A stretch of DNA of 25,335 nucleotides from F1-60-MAGs027 sp044344715 (GTDB lineage Bacteria; Actinomycetota; Acidimicrobiia; Acidimicrobiales; Ilumatobacteraceae), in NCBI GenBank assembly GCA_044344715.1, contig JBIJCI010000024.1, positions 1-25,335 of the forward strand. Direction: 5' to 3'. Of this stretch, positions 13,415 through 20,604 are shown one piece after another (the stretch's first letter is position 1; the number at the start of each line of letters is the position of its first letter). The notes beneath the pieces were generated by a model. It made no database searches. It had not been told where the DNA came from and saw only the letters and a program-made list of their open reading frames with translations. The position numbers and the translations under genes are program-made.

Positions 13415-15160
13415 GTGCCGAAGAAGATCCTCATCGCCAACCGCGGAGAAATCGCGGTTCGCGTCATCCGTACCGCGCGGGAAATGGGTATCGCCACCGT
13501 GGCGGTGTATTCCGAACTCGACCGCAACGCCCTGCACGTGCGCCTGGCGGACGAGGCCTACGCGTTGGGTGGCGAGACGGCGGCCCAGAGTTACCTGAAT
13601 ACCGGGGCGATCCTCGATGCGATCCGCGAGAGCGGTGCCGACGCCGTGCACCCCGGCTACGGCTTCTTCTCCGAGAACGCCGACTTCGCACGGGCGATCA
13701 CCGACCTCGGGGTCGCCTTCATCGGGCCGCCACCCGCCGCCATCGTGGAGATGGGCGACAAGGTGTCGTCGCGCAAGGCCGCGCTCCGCGGTGGGGCGCC
13801 GATCGTGCCGGGCACGACGGAGTTCGTCACCACTGCGGCGGAGATCACCGCGTTCGGCGAAGAGTACGGCTGGCCGGTTGCGATCAAGGCGGCCTTCGGC
13901 GGTGGTGGACGCGGCATGAAGGTGGTGAAGGACGCGGCTTCGGTGCAGGAGGCGATGGACTCCGCGCAGCGCGAGTCGAAGGCCTTCTTCGGGCGCGACG
14001 AGATCTACGTCGAGCGTTACCTCACCTGGCCGCGACACATCGAGGTGCAGCTCATCGGCGACAAGCACGGCAACGTGGTCTGGGTCTCGACGCGCGATTG
14101 CTCGGCACAGCGACGTCACCAGAAACTGATCGAGGAGGCTCCGGCGCCCGCCCTTCCTGCGGGGGTCGAGGAGGCCATGGGCGAGGCCGCGGTCAAGGCG
14201 GCGCGTGCCGTCGGCTACTACAACGCGGGAACCGTCGAGTTCATCTACCAGGACGGCGACTTCTTCTTCCTCGAGATGAACACCCGTCTCCAAGTCGAGC
14301 ATCCCGTCACCGAGATGATCACCGGCATCGACCTCGTCGAATGGCAGATTCGTGTCGCCGACGGTGACAAGCTGCCGTTGACGCAGGACGATGTGAACGA
14401 GCTGCGCCGCGGCCACTCGATCGAAATTCGGATCAACGCCGAGAATCCCGCCGGCGGCAAGTTCCTTCCCTCACCCGGCACGATCGGTGCACTGAAGGTG
14501 GCCGACGGATTCGGTGTCCGGTTCGACGGTGGCTACGAAGCCGGCGACACCGTCAGCCAGTACTACGACAATCTCATCGGAAAGCTCATCGTGTGGGGCA
14601 AGGACCGCCCGACCGCGATCGCGCGAACCATACGTGCACTCGAGGAGATGAAGGTCGAGGGCGTCCACACCACCATTCCCGCCGACCTCGCGATCCTGCG
14701 ACACCCGGACTTCGCGGCGGTCACGCACAGCACGAAATGGGTCGAGGAGCGACTCGACCTGAGCGGTATCGCTTCGCAGGTCTCGCCGGTGGAACCGCCG
14801 TCGGCGGGTCTCGTGGAGAAGACGACCACCGTCGAGGTGAACGGAAAGCGGTTCGAAGTGAAGGCCTGGGTGCCGGAGTCGGGCGGCACTGCACCCGTGG
14901 CCCGTCGTGCAGCGCGGGCGGCCGCGGCATCGGGTGGCGCGTCGGGAACCGGGGACGTCGTCGCACCGATGCAGGGCACCATCGTGAAGGTGCTCGTCGA
15001 CGTGGGACAGGACGTGAAGTCGGGCGACCCCGTCGTCGTGCTCGAGGCGATGAAGATGGAGAACCAGTTGCAGTCGGAGAAGGCCGGCACCGTCAAGGCG
15101 GTGAACGTGAAGCCCGGCGACAAGGTCGGCTCGGGCGACGTGCTCGTCGTCATCGCATGA
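13415..15160 (+). CDS. accA3: Acetyl/propionyl-CoA carboxylase alpha chain (biotin carboxylase + BCCP)
   Basis: A 581-residue fusion like mycobacterial AccA3 (about 600). The biotin carboxylase domain (about 1-445) opens with KKILIANRGEIAVR and continues with HPGYGFFSEN, the ATP-grasp glycine loop KAAFGGGGRGMK, HIEVQ and EMNTRLQVEHPVTE. A linker rich in Ala/Gly leads to the BCCP domain (about 510-581) with EAMKMEN, the biotinylated Lys being near residue 547. With a carboxyltransferase beta subunit (not in this window) it makes malonyl- or methylmalonyl-CoA for lipid synthesis. GTG 13415 was preferred to GTG 13409 because AGG at 13407-13409 gives a 5-nt spacing. The stop overlaps the lysS start as ATGA. 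The divergent birA gene encodes the enzyme expected to activate it. Confidence 0.93.
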   Translation: MPKKILIANRGEIAVRVIRTAREMGIATVAVYSELDRNALHVRLADEAYALGGETAAQSYLNTGAILDAIRESGADAVHPGYGFFSENADFARAITDLGVAFIGPPPAAIVEMGDKVSSRKAALRGGAPIVPGTTEFVTTAAEITAFGEEYGWPVAIKAAFGGGGRGMKVVKDAASVQEAMDSAQRESKAFFGRDEIYVERYLTWPRHIEVQLIGDKHGNVVWVSTRDCSAQRRHQKLIEEAPAPALPAGVEEAMGEAAVKAARAVGYYNAGTVEFIYQDGDFFFLEMNTRLQVEHPVTEMITGIDLVEWQIRVADGDKLPLTQDDVNELRRGHSIEIRINAENPAGGKFLPSPGTIGALKVADGFGVRFDGGYEAGDTVSQYYDNLIGKLIVWGKDRPTAIARTIRALEEMKVEGVHTTIPADLAILRHPDFAAVTHSTKWVEERLDLSGIASQVSPVEPPSAGLVEKTTTVEVNGKRFEVKAWVPESGGTAPVARRAARAAAASGGASGTGDVVAPMQGTIVKVLVDVGQDVKSGDPVVVLEAMKMENQLQSEKAGTVKAVNVKPGDKVGSGDVLVVIA

Positions 15161-16671
15161 CCGACGAAACCACCACCGCCGAGGAGGCGGGCACCAACCT
15201 CGCCGCATACCGGGAGCGTCGTATCGCCGAGATCGATCGGCTCCGCGACCAGGGAGTCAACCCGTACCCGTATCGTTTCGACCGGTCGCACACGCTCGGC
15301 GAAATCCGCGCGACGCACGGTTCCCTCGCGGCCGGGATCGAGACGACCGAATCGGTCGCCGTCGCCGGACGCATCATGCTGAAGCGCGACCAGGGGAAGT
15401 TGATCTTCATCACGATCCGCGACCGCAGTGACGACATCCAACTCTTCGTCAGCAAGTCGGTGGTGGGAGACGCCACGTTCGACGAGATCAACGCCTTCGA
15501 CATGGGCGACTGGGTGGGTGCGCAGGGCACGGTAATGACCACACGAAAGGGCGAGCTCTCCGTCAAGACGACCGGGATGCAACTGTTGGCGAAGGCGCTC
15601 CGTCCGATGCCCGACAAATGGCACGGATTGGCCGACGTCGACACTCGGTTCCGCCAGCGATACGCCGATCTCATCGTCAATGCCGACGCCCGACGAACCT
15701 TCGAGGTCCGACACGCGATCATCTCCAGCGTCCGTCGCACGTTCCACGACCGCGGATACGTCGAGGTGGAGACGCCGATGCTGCACGTCGAGGCGGGTGG
15801 CGCCCACGCCCGGCCGTTCGTCACGCACCATAACGCACTCGACATGCAGCTGTACCTGCGCATCGCCCTCGAATTGCACCTGAAGCGGCTGATTGTTGGT
15901 GGCATGGAGCGGGTGTTCGAGATCGGTCGCGTCTTCCGCAACGAGGGCATCTCCACGCGGCACAACCCCGAATTCACGATGCTGGAGTCGTACGAGGCCT
16001 TCGCCGACTACACCGACATCATGGACCTCACCCAGGCCGTCATCGTCAACGCGGCGCGCGAGGCCCTCGGAACCACCACCATCGAGATCAACGGTTCGCC
16101 GATCGACCTCACCGTCCCGTGGCCGCGGAAGCGGATGATCGACCTGGCGGCTGCGAAGGTCGGGCGCGAACTCCATCCGTCACATCCGGTTGCCGACGTG
16201 CGCGGTGTCGCCGATGCGCACGGCGTGAAGTGGGAGAAGCACTGGGGCTCGGGGCGCATCATCGAGGAGATCTTCGCCGAATTGGCCGAATCCGAACTCA
16301 TGGCCCCCACGTTCGTGACCGGTCATCCCGTCGAAATCTCACCGCTCGCCCGCCTCGATCGCAACGATCCCCACCTCACCGAACGGTTCGAGTTGTTCAT
16401 CCAGGCCAGGGAACTGGCGAACGGTTACAGCGAGCTCAACGATCCGGTCGAACAACGCAGTCGGCTCGAGGCGGAACAGCGCGCCAAGGAGGCAGGGGAT
16501 GCCGCCGCCGGCACGGTCGACGAGGACTACATCCGGGCCCTCGAGTTCGCCATGCCCCCGACGGGCGGACTCGGTATCGGCATCGACCGGCTCACGATGC
16601 TGCTCGCCGGCGTCACGACGATCCGCGAGGTGATCCTCTTCCCCACGCTGCGTCCGGAGGTGATGGAGTGA
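15157..16671 (+). CDS. lysS: Lysyl-tRNA synthetase, class II
   Basis: A 504-residue class II LysRS that charges tRNA-Lys. An N-terminal helical start (YRERRIAEIDRLRDQGVNPYPYRF) leads to the OB-fold anticodon-binding domain (about 60-150). The catalytic domain follows with the motif-1 region ending VETPMLHVEAGGAHARPF (about 203-220). Motif 2 is FRNEGISTRHNPEFTMLE (from about 260) and motif 3 is GGLGIGIDRLTMLLAG (from about 470). Near the start of motif 2 it has ALELHLKRL, where many LysRS have APELYLKRL. No MprF-like membrane domain is fused, so it is not LysX. Length is normal. ATG 15157 overlaps the carboxylase stop as ATGA, and its stop overlaps dapD as GTGA. Being second in a carboxylase-dapD operon is unusual. 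Confidence 0.95.
   Translation: MTDETTTAEEAGTNLAAYRERRIAEIDRLRDQGVNPYPYRFDRSHTLGEIRATHGSLAAGIETTESVAVAGRIMLKRDQGKLIFITIRDRSDDIQLFVSKSVVGDATFDEINAFDMGDWVGAQGTVMTTRKGELSVKTTGMQLLAKALRPMPDKWHGLADVDTRFRQRYADLIVNADARRTFEVRHAIISSVRRTFHDRGYVEVETPMLHVEAGGAHARPFVTHHNALDMQLYLRIALELHLKRLIVGGMERVFEIGRVFRNEGISTRHNPEFTMLESYEAFADYTDIMDLTQAVIVNAAREALGTTTIEINGSPIDLTVPWPRKRMIDLAAAKVGRELHPSHPVADVRGVADAHGVKWEKHWGSGRIIEEIFAELAESELMAPTFVTGHPVEISPLARLDRNDPHLTERFELFIQARELANGYSELNDPVEQRSRLEAEQRAKEAGDAAAGTVDEDYIRALEFAMPPTGGLGIGIDRLTMLLAGVTTIREVILFPTLRPEVME
16656..16664 (+). promoter_or_regulatory. Strong ribosome binding site GGAGGTGAT of dapD
   Basis: A nine-base perfect match to the anti-Shine-Dalgarno, lying inside the last codons of lysS with GGAGG 7 nt before GTG 16668. 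It fixes the dapD start and suggests dapD can be initiated independently of lysS termination. Confidence 0.75.
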
Positions 16672-17600
16672 CTCCCACAACGTCGCGCGCCTGGGGCGTG
16701 GGAACCGCCACCATTTCCTCCAGCGGCGTCGTTCTCGACGCGCACTACCGGCGGATCGGTTGGGGCAACGAGTGCCCGACGAGCGAACGGGAGTCGGCTC
16801 CCCCGGCGACGGTCGACGCCCGACGTGGTGTCGAGATCGTGCCGATCATCGTCGAGACGGATACCGCGACGGCGCCACGCGACACCGCCGACGTGTACCT
16901 GCGACTGCACCTGCTCTCGCACCGCCTGGCGAAGCCACGAACGTTGAACCTCGACGGCGTGTTCGGCCTGCTCCCCAACGTCGCATGGACCAGCATCGGC
17001 CCCGTCGCGCTCGACGTGCTCGACGAGGTCCGTGACGCGCTACGCCGCAAGGGAGAACACCTCACGGTGAACGGCGTGGACAAGTTCCCGCGCATGACCG
17101 ACTACGTCGTGCCTTCGGGCGTTCGTATCGCCGATGCCAGTCGTGTTCGCCTCGGCGCACATCTCGCCGAGGGCACCACGGTGATGCACGAGGGGTTCTG
17201 CAACTTCAACGCCGGCACCCTCGGCACCTCGATGGTCGAGGGTCGCATCTCTGCCGGGGTCGTCGTCGGAGACGGCAGCGATATCGGTGGTGGTGCGTCG
17301 ATCCAGGGCACGCTCTCGGGGGGTGGCAAGGAGATGATCACCGTCGGTGAGCGGTGCCTCCTCGGCGCCAACAGCGGACTCGGAATCAGTCTCGGCGACG
17401 ACTCCGTCATCGAGGCGGGTCTCTACGTCACGGCCGGCACGCTCGTTCGTCTGCCCGACGGCAGCACGGTGAAGGCCCGGGAGATGTCCGGTGTTTCGAA
17501 CGTGCTGTTCCGGCGCAATTCCACGACCGGAACGGTCGAAGCCGTCGTGCGCACGGGCAGCTGGGGTGGTCTCAATGCCGCCCTGCACAAGAACCAATGA
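16668..17600 (+). CDS. dapD: 2,3,4,5-tetrahydropyridine-2,6-dicarboxylate N-succinyltransferase
   Basis: A 310-residue DapD of the actinobacterial type (M. tuberculosis about 317). It transfers succinyl from succinyl-CoA to tetrahydrodipicolinate in the succinylase branch to meso-diaminopimelate, used for peptidoglycan and lysine. An N-terminal alpha/beta domain contains SHRLAKPRTLNLDGVF. From about residue 145 a left-handed beta-helix follows (VRIADASRVRLGAHLAEGTTVMHEGFCNFNAG, given in parts as VRIADASRVRLG and TVMHEGFCNFN), then MVEGRISAGVVVGDGSDIGGG and SGGGKEMITVGERCLLGANSGLG. The active-site Glu of MHEG is kept. It lies between lysS and a nitroreductase with 4-base overlaps on both sides, so lysine production and lysine charging are probably co-expressed. 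Confidence 0.93.
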   Translation: MTPTTSRAWGVGTATISSSGVVLDAHYRRIGWGNECPTSERESAPPATVDARRGVEIVPIIVETDTATAPRDTADVYLRLHLLSHRLAKPRTLNLDGVFGLLPNVAWTSIGPVALDVLDEVRDALRRKGEHLTVNGVDKFPRMTDYVVPSGVRIADASRVRLGAHLAEGTTVMHEGFCNFNAGTLGTSMVEGRISAGVVVGDGSDIGGGASIQGTLSGGGKEMITVGERCLLGANSGLGISLGDDSVIEAGLYVTAGTLVRLPDGSTVKAREMSGVSNVLFRRNSTTGTVEAVVRTGSWGGLNAALHKNQ

Positions 17601-18151
17601 CATTCGACGACTTCTCGGCACTGGTGCGTGCCCGGCGTACGAACCTCATGATCGATCGCACGCGCGACGTCGCAGCGGATGTCGTGCAGCAACTCTGCGA
17701 ACTCTCCACCTGGGCGCCGAACCACAAGCTGACCTGGCCGTGGATCTTCGCCGAGGTGCGCGGCGACGCCCGATTGCGTCTCGGCGAGGCGTGTGCCGAG
17801 GTGATGGCCACCCAGGGCGAGGCCGAACCGCGGGTGGCCAAGACGCGCGGCAAGTTCGCCCGCACACCGGTCGTGCTCGTGGTCGGCTCCGAGGTCGGTG
17901 ACTCGGAGCTACGAACCGCAGAGAATCGGGACGCGGTTTCGGCCGCCGTCCAAACGTTGCTGCTCGGTGCCACCGCGCTCGGGTTGGCGAGCTTCTGGTC
18001 GTCCTGCCCGAAGGGCGCCAACGATGCGGTGGCCGGATTCTGCGGGTTCCCGAGCGACACGACGATCGTCGCGATGGTCTACCTCGGCTGGCCCACCGAC
18101 GTTCCGCAGGGTTTCGTGCGACCCGCGCCCCGCATCAACCGACTCGGCTGA
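17597..18151 (+). CDS. Nitroreductase-family FMN protein
   Basis: A 184-residue protein of the nitroreductase fold (FMN-dependent, usually dimeric, NAD(P)H oxidising). Visible marks are ALVRARRTNLMID near 8-20 (Arg pair that binds FMN phosphate), STWAPNHKLTWPW at 37-49 (the WAPSxxNxQPW-like FMN loop in variant form), DAVSAAVQTLLLGATALGLASFWSS at about 115-138 and VAMVYLGWP near the C-terminus. Substrate unknown. ATG 17597 overlaps the dapD stop as ATGA. The TGA stop abuts the stop of the convergent mutase gene with no base between, inside the palindrome TGATCA. Confidence 0.85.
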   Translation: MTFDDFSALVRARRTNLMIDRTRDVAADVVQQLCELSTWAPNHKLTWPWIFAEVRGDARLRLGEACAEVMATQGEAEPRVAKTRGKFARTPVVLVVGSEVGDSELRTAENRDAVSAAVQTLLLGATALGLASFWSSCPKGANDAVAGFCGFPSDTTIVAMVYLGWPTDVPQGFVRPAPRINRLG

Positions 18152-18154
18152 TCA
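18149..18154. other. Palindrome TGATCA holding two opposite stop codons
   Basis: The nitroreductase TGA (18149-18151) and the mutase TGA on the other strand (18154-18152) directly abut, forming a perfect palindromic hexamer. No separate terminator hairpin is seen around it. Confidence 0.9.
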
Positions 18155-19726
18155 GCCCGGACGGTACACGCCGAACACGTCGCGGAGCGCGTCGCTGACC
18201 TCACCGAGCGTTGCGTTTGCCCTCAGCGCCGACTTCATCGGGTGGAGCAGGTTGTCGCTGCCGCGCGCGGCAGCCCGAACGTCGTCGAGTCGGGCGGCCA
18301 CGAGGGATCCGTCACGCGCAGCCTTGAACGCCTTCAAGCGGTCCACCTGGTTCCGCTCGCGCTCTGCATCCACCTTGAGCACGGGCATGTCCGTCTTCTC
18401 GTCGACGACGAACTTGTTGACCCCGACGATCGTACGCGTGCCGTCATCGATCGACGTGGTGTACGAATACGCGGCCTCGTCGATCTCCTCCATCTGGAAG
18501 CCCGCTTCGATGGCGTTGACCGCACCGCCCATGTCGTCGATGCGTTTGATGTACTCCCACGCGAGTCGCTCGACCTCGTTGGTGAGCGACTCGACGTAGT
18601 ACGAGCCAGCCAGCGGATCGGGTGTGTCGGTGATGCCGCTCTCGTGGCCGATGATTTGCTGTGTGCGCAGGGCGATCCGGGCGGCTTCCTCGGTCGGCAG
18701 GCCGAGTGCCTCGTCGTAACCATTGGTGTGCAGGCTCTGCGTGCCACCCATCACCGCAGCGATGCTCTGCACCGCCACACGAACCACGTTGTTGAGTGGC
18801 TGCTGCGCAGTGAGCGTGGCGCCACCGGTTTGGGTGTGGAAGCGCATGAGGTGGCTGGCCGGGTTCCTCGCACCGAAGCGCTCGGTCATGATCCGGTACC
18901 ACATGCGGCGACTGGCGCGGAACTTGGCCACCTCCTCGAAGAAGTTGTTGTGACCGTTCCAGAAGAACGAGAGCCGCGGGGCGAACGCGTCGACGTCGAG
19001 TCCGGCGTCGACGGCGGCCTGCACGTAGGCGATCGCATTGGCGAGGGTGAAGGCGAGTTCCTGCACCGCGGTGCTGCCGGCCTCGCGGATGTGGTAGCCG
19101 GAGATCGAGATCGTGTTCCACTTCGGCACGTTCGCGGTGCAGTAGGCGAAGATGTCGGTGATGATCCGCATCGATGGACGCGGTGGGTACACGTACGTTC
19201 CGCGGGCGATGTACTCCTTCAGGAGGTCGTTCTGAATGGTGCCGCTGATCGCATCCGAGGCGACGCCGCGCTCCTCGGCCACCAACTCGTAAAGGAGCAA
19301 CAGGATGGCCGCGGTCGAGTTGATCGTCATCGACGTGGTGACCTTGTCGAGCGGCAGGTCGGCGAGCAGCGTTCGCATGTCGTCGATGGAGTCGATCGCC
19401 ACTCCCACCTTTCCGACCTCGCCGGCGGCGCGTGCATGGTCGCTGTCATACCCCATCTGCGTCGGCAGGTCGAAGGCGCACGACAGTCCCGTCTGGCCCG
19501 CCCCGAGCAGGAACTTGAATCGCGCGTTGGTATCGGCGGCGGTTCCGAAACCGGCGTACTGCCGCATGGTCCAGAGCCGGTCGCGATGCATCGTCGGGTA
19601 GATGCCGCGGGTGTACGGAGCGGATCCGGGGGCCCCGAGTTGTGCCGCCGGAGCGAATCCCTGCAATGAGGATTCGTCGTAGAGGGACGCCACCTCGATA
19701 CCCGAGTCGGTGCGCTTATCCGCCAT
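18152..19726 (-). CDS. Methylmalonyl-CoA mutase-type acyl-CoA mutase, large subunit only
   Basis: A 524-residue coenzyme B12-dependent acyl-CoA mutase catalytic chain (TIM barrel). It shows YTRGIYPTMHRDRLWTMRQYAGF (given as YTRGIYPTM at 38-46 and LWTMRQYAGF at 51-60), then LSCAFDLPTQMGYDSDH, GTIQNDLLKEYIARGTY, SISGYHIREAG, FAPRLSFFW and LGGTQSLHTNGYDEAL. The C-terminal cobalamin-binding domain (DxHxxG) is absent: the chain ends at VFGVYRPG, so a separate small subunit must exist elsewhere, as in isobutyryl- and 2-hydroxyisobutyryl-CoA mutases. Tyr57 (RQY) and Arg187 (PSMR) align with Tyr89 and Arg207 of P. shermanii mutase, which favours a methylmalonyl/succinyl-type substrate; this alignment is by eye. 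A TAGCCT hexamer precedes the ATG. It is divergent from the class II aldolase gene. Confidence 0.9.
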   Translation of the reverse strand: MADKRTDSGIEVASLYDESSLQGFAPAAQLGAPGSAPYTRGIYPTMHRDRLWTMRQYAGFGTAADTNARFKFLLGAGQTGLSCAFDLPTQMGYDSDHARAAGEVGKVGVAIDSIDDMRTLLADLPLDKVTTSMTINSTAAILLLLYELVAEERGVASDAISGTIQNDLLKEYIARGTYVYPPRPSMRIITDIFAYCTANVPKWNTISISGYHIREAGSTAVQELAFTLANAIAYVQAAVDAGLDVDAFAPRLSFFWNGHNNFFEEVAKFRASRRMWYRIMTERFGARNPASHLMRFHTQTGGATLTAQQPLNNVVRVAVQSIAAVMGGTQSLHTNGYDEALGLPTEEAARIALRTQQIIGHESGITDTPDPLAGSYYVESLTNEVERLAWEYIKRIDDMGGAVNAIEAGFQMEEIDEAAYSYTTSIDDGTRTIVGVNKFVVDEKTDMPVLKVDAERERNQVDRLKAFKAARDGSLVAARLDDVRAAARGSDNLLHPMKSALRANATLGEVSDALRDVFGVYRPG

Positions 19727-19735
19727 GGCAATCCA

Positions 19736-19741
19736 AGGCTA
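19736..19741 (-). promoter_or_regulatory. -10-like hexamer TAGCCT of the mutase gene
   Basis: TANNNT on the minus strand, 9 nt before ATG 19726; no Shine-Dalgarno is present. Confidence 0.5.
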
Positions 19742-19770
19742 CGAGACTCCCCCCGCCCGATCGCCCTGCG

Positions 19771-19776
19771 TAACCT
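19771..19776 (+). promoter_or_regulatory. -10-like hexamer TAACCT of the aldolase gene
   Basis: TANNNT ending 6 nt before ATG 19783. The divergent mutase hexamer lies 29 bases upstream, so the two -35 regions would overlap. Confidence 0.5.
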
Positions 19777-19782
19777 TGAGAC

Positions 19783-20604
19783 ATGGCCATCACCGAGCAC
19801 ACGGGCACCACGAAGTTCATCGACGGTGTGCCCCTCACCCCGAAGGACCTCGTCGACATCGGTCCCCAACCCAAGCAATCGATCGAGGAGGAGCGCCTCG
19901 AACGCAAACAGAAGCTCGCCGGCGCACTGCGAATCTTCGGCCGTCTCGGGTTCGGCGAAGGCGTCGCCGGGCACATCACGGTGCGCGACCCCGAGTTCCC
20001 CGACCACTTCTGGGTGAACCCGTTCGCCCGGAGTTTCCGTCTCATGCGGGTGTCCGACCTCATCCTCGTCAACCATGAGGGTGACGTCGTCTACGGCAAC
20101 AATCCCGTCAACCGTGCGGCGTTCTGCATCCACGCAGCAATCCACCAGGCCCGACCCGACGTCATCTCCGCGGCGCACGCGCACACCGTGTACGGCAAGG
20201 CATGGGCGTCGCTCGGACGCAAGCTCGATCCGATCACCCAGGACAGTTGCTATTTCTACGACGACCACGTGGTGATCACCGAACAAGGCGGTGCCGTCGT
20301 CTTCGAGCCGGAGGCCGGACGTGAGATTGCATCGAAGTTCCCCACCGGCAAGGCGGCCATCCACCAGAACCACGGTCTCTTCACGGTCGCCCCGACGGTC
20401 GATGCGGCCGCCTACTGGTTCCTCTCGATGGAGCGAACCTGCATGGCGCAGATCATGGCCGAGACCGTCGGTACACCGAAACTGATCGCGCACGAGATGG
20501 CCACGTACACGCGCGATCTCACCGCGCACCCGATGGCCGGATGGTTGAACTTCCAGCCGCTGTGGCAGGAGATCTGCCGCACCGATCCGGATTTGTTCGA
20601 CTGA
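19783..20604 (+). CDS. Class II aldolase/adducin-family protein
   Basis: A 273-residue protein of the class II aldolase/adducin fold, zinc enzymes that cleave or form C-C bonds of sugar phosphates or decarboxylate related substrates. The zinc histidines are in HAH (132-134) and HQNHG (His197). GFGEGVAGHITVRDP (56-70) is the substrate/phosphate-side loop and NPVNRAAFCIHAAIH (107-121) the family helix before the metal site. It has a longer N-terminus than fuculose aldolase (about 215 residues) and resembles actinobacterial members of unknown substrate. The start is supported by the hexamer 6 nt upstream. The downstream RhtA-like gene begins at or before its stop codon, suggesting co-expression of an enzyme and an exporter. 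Confidence 0.87.
   Translation: MAITEHTGTTKFIDGVPLTPKDLVDIGPQPKQSIEEERLERKQKLAGALRIFGRLGFGEGVAGHITVRDPEFPDHFWVNPFARSFRLMRVSDLILVNHEGDVVYGNNPVNRAAFCIHAAIHQARPDVISAAHAHTVYGKAWASLGRKLDPITQDSCYFYDDHVVITEQGGAVVFEPEAGREIASKFPTGKAAIHQNHGLFTVAPTVDAAAYWFLSMERTCMAQIMAETVGTPKLIAHEMATYTRDLTAHPMAGWLNFQPLWQEICRTDPDLFD

Noticed and set aside
14593..15156. Upstream in-frame extension of lysS
   Set aside because: Translation there is basic nonsense inside the carboxylase gene; homology begins at ATG 15157 with the ATGA overlap.
16119..16667. Upstream in-frame extension of dapD
   Set aside because: DapD homology and a perfect Shine-Dalgarno fix the start at GTG 16668.
15157..16671. LysX (lysyl-phosphatidylglycerol synthase) instead of LysS
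   Set aside because: No fused membrane domain and normal LysRS length.
18242..19669. A 475-codon plus-strand frame opposite the mutase gene
   Set aside because: Shadow of a well-recognised enzyme; no motif and no start signal.
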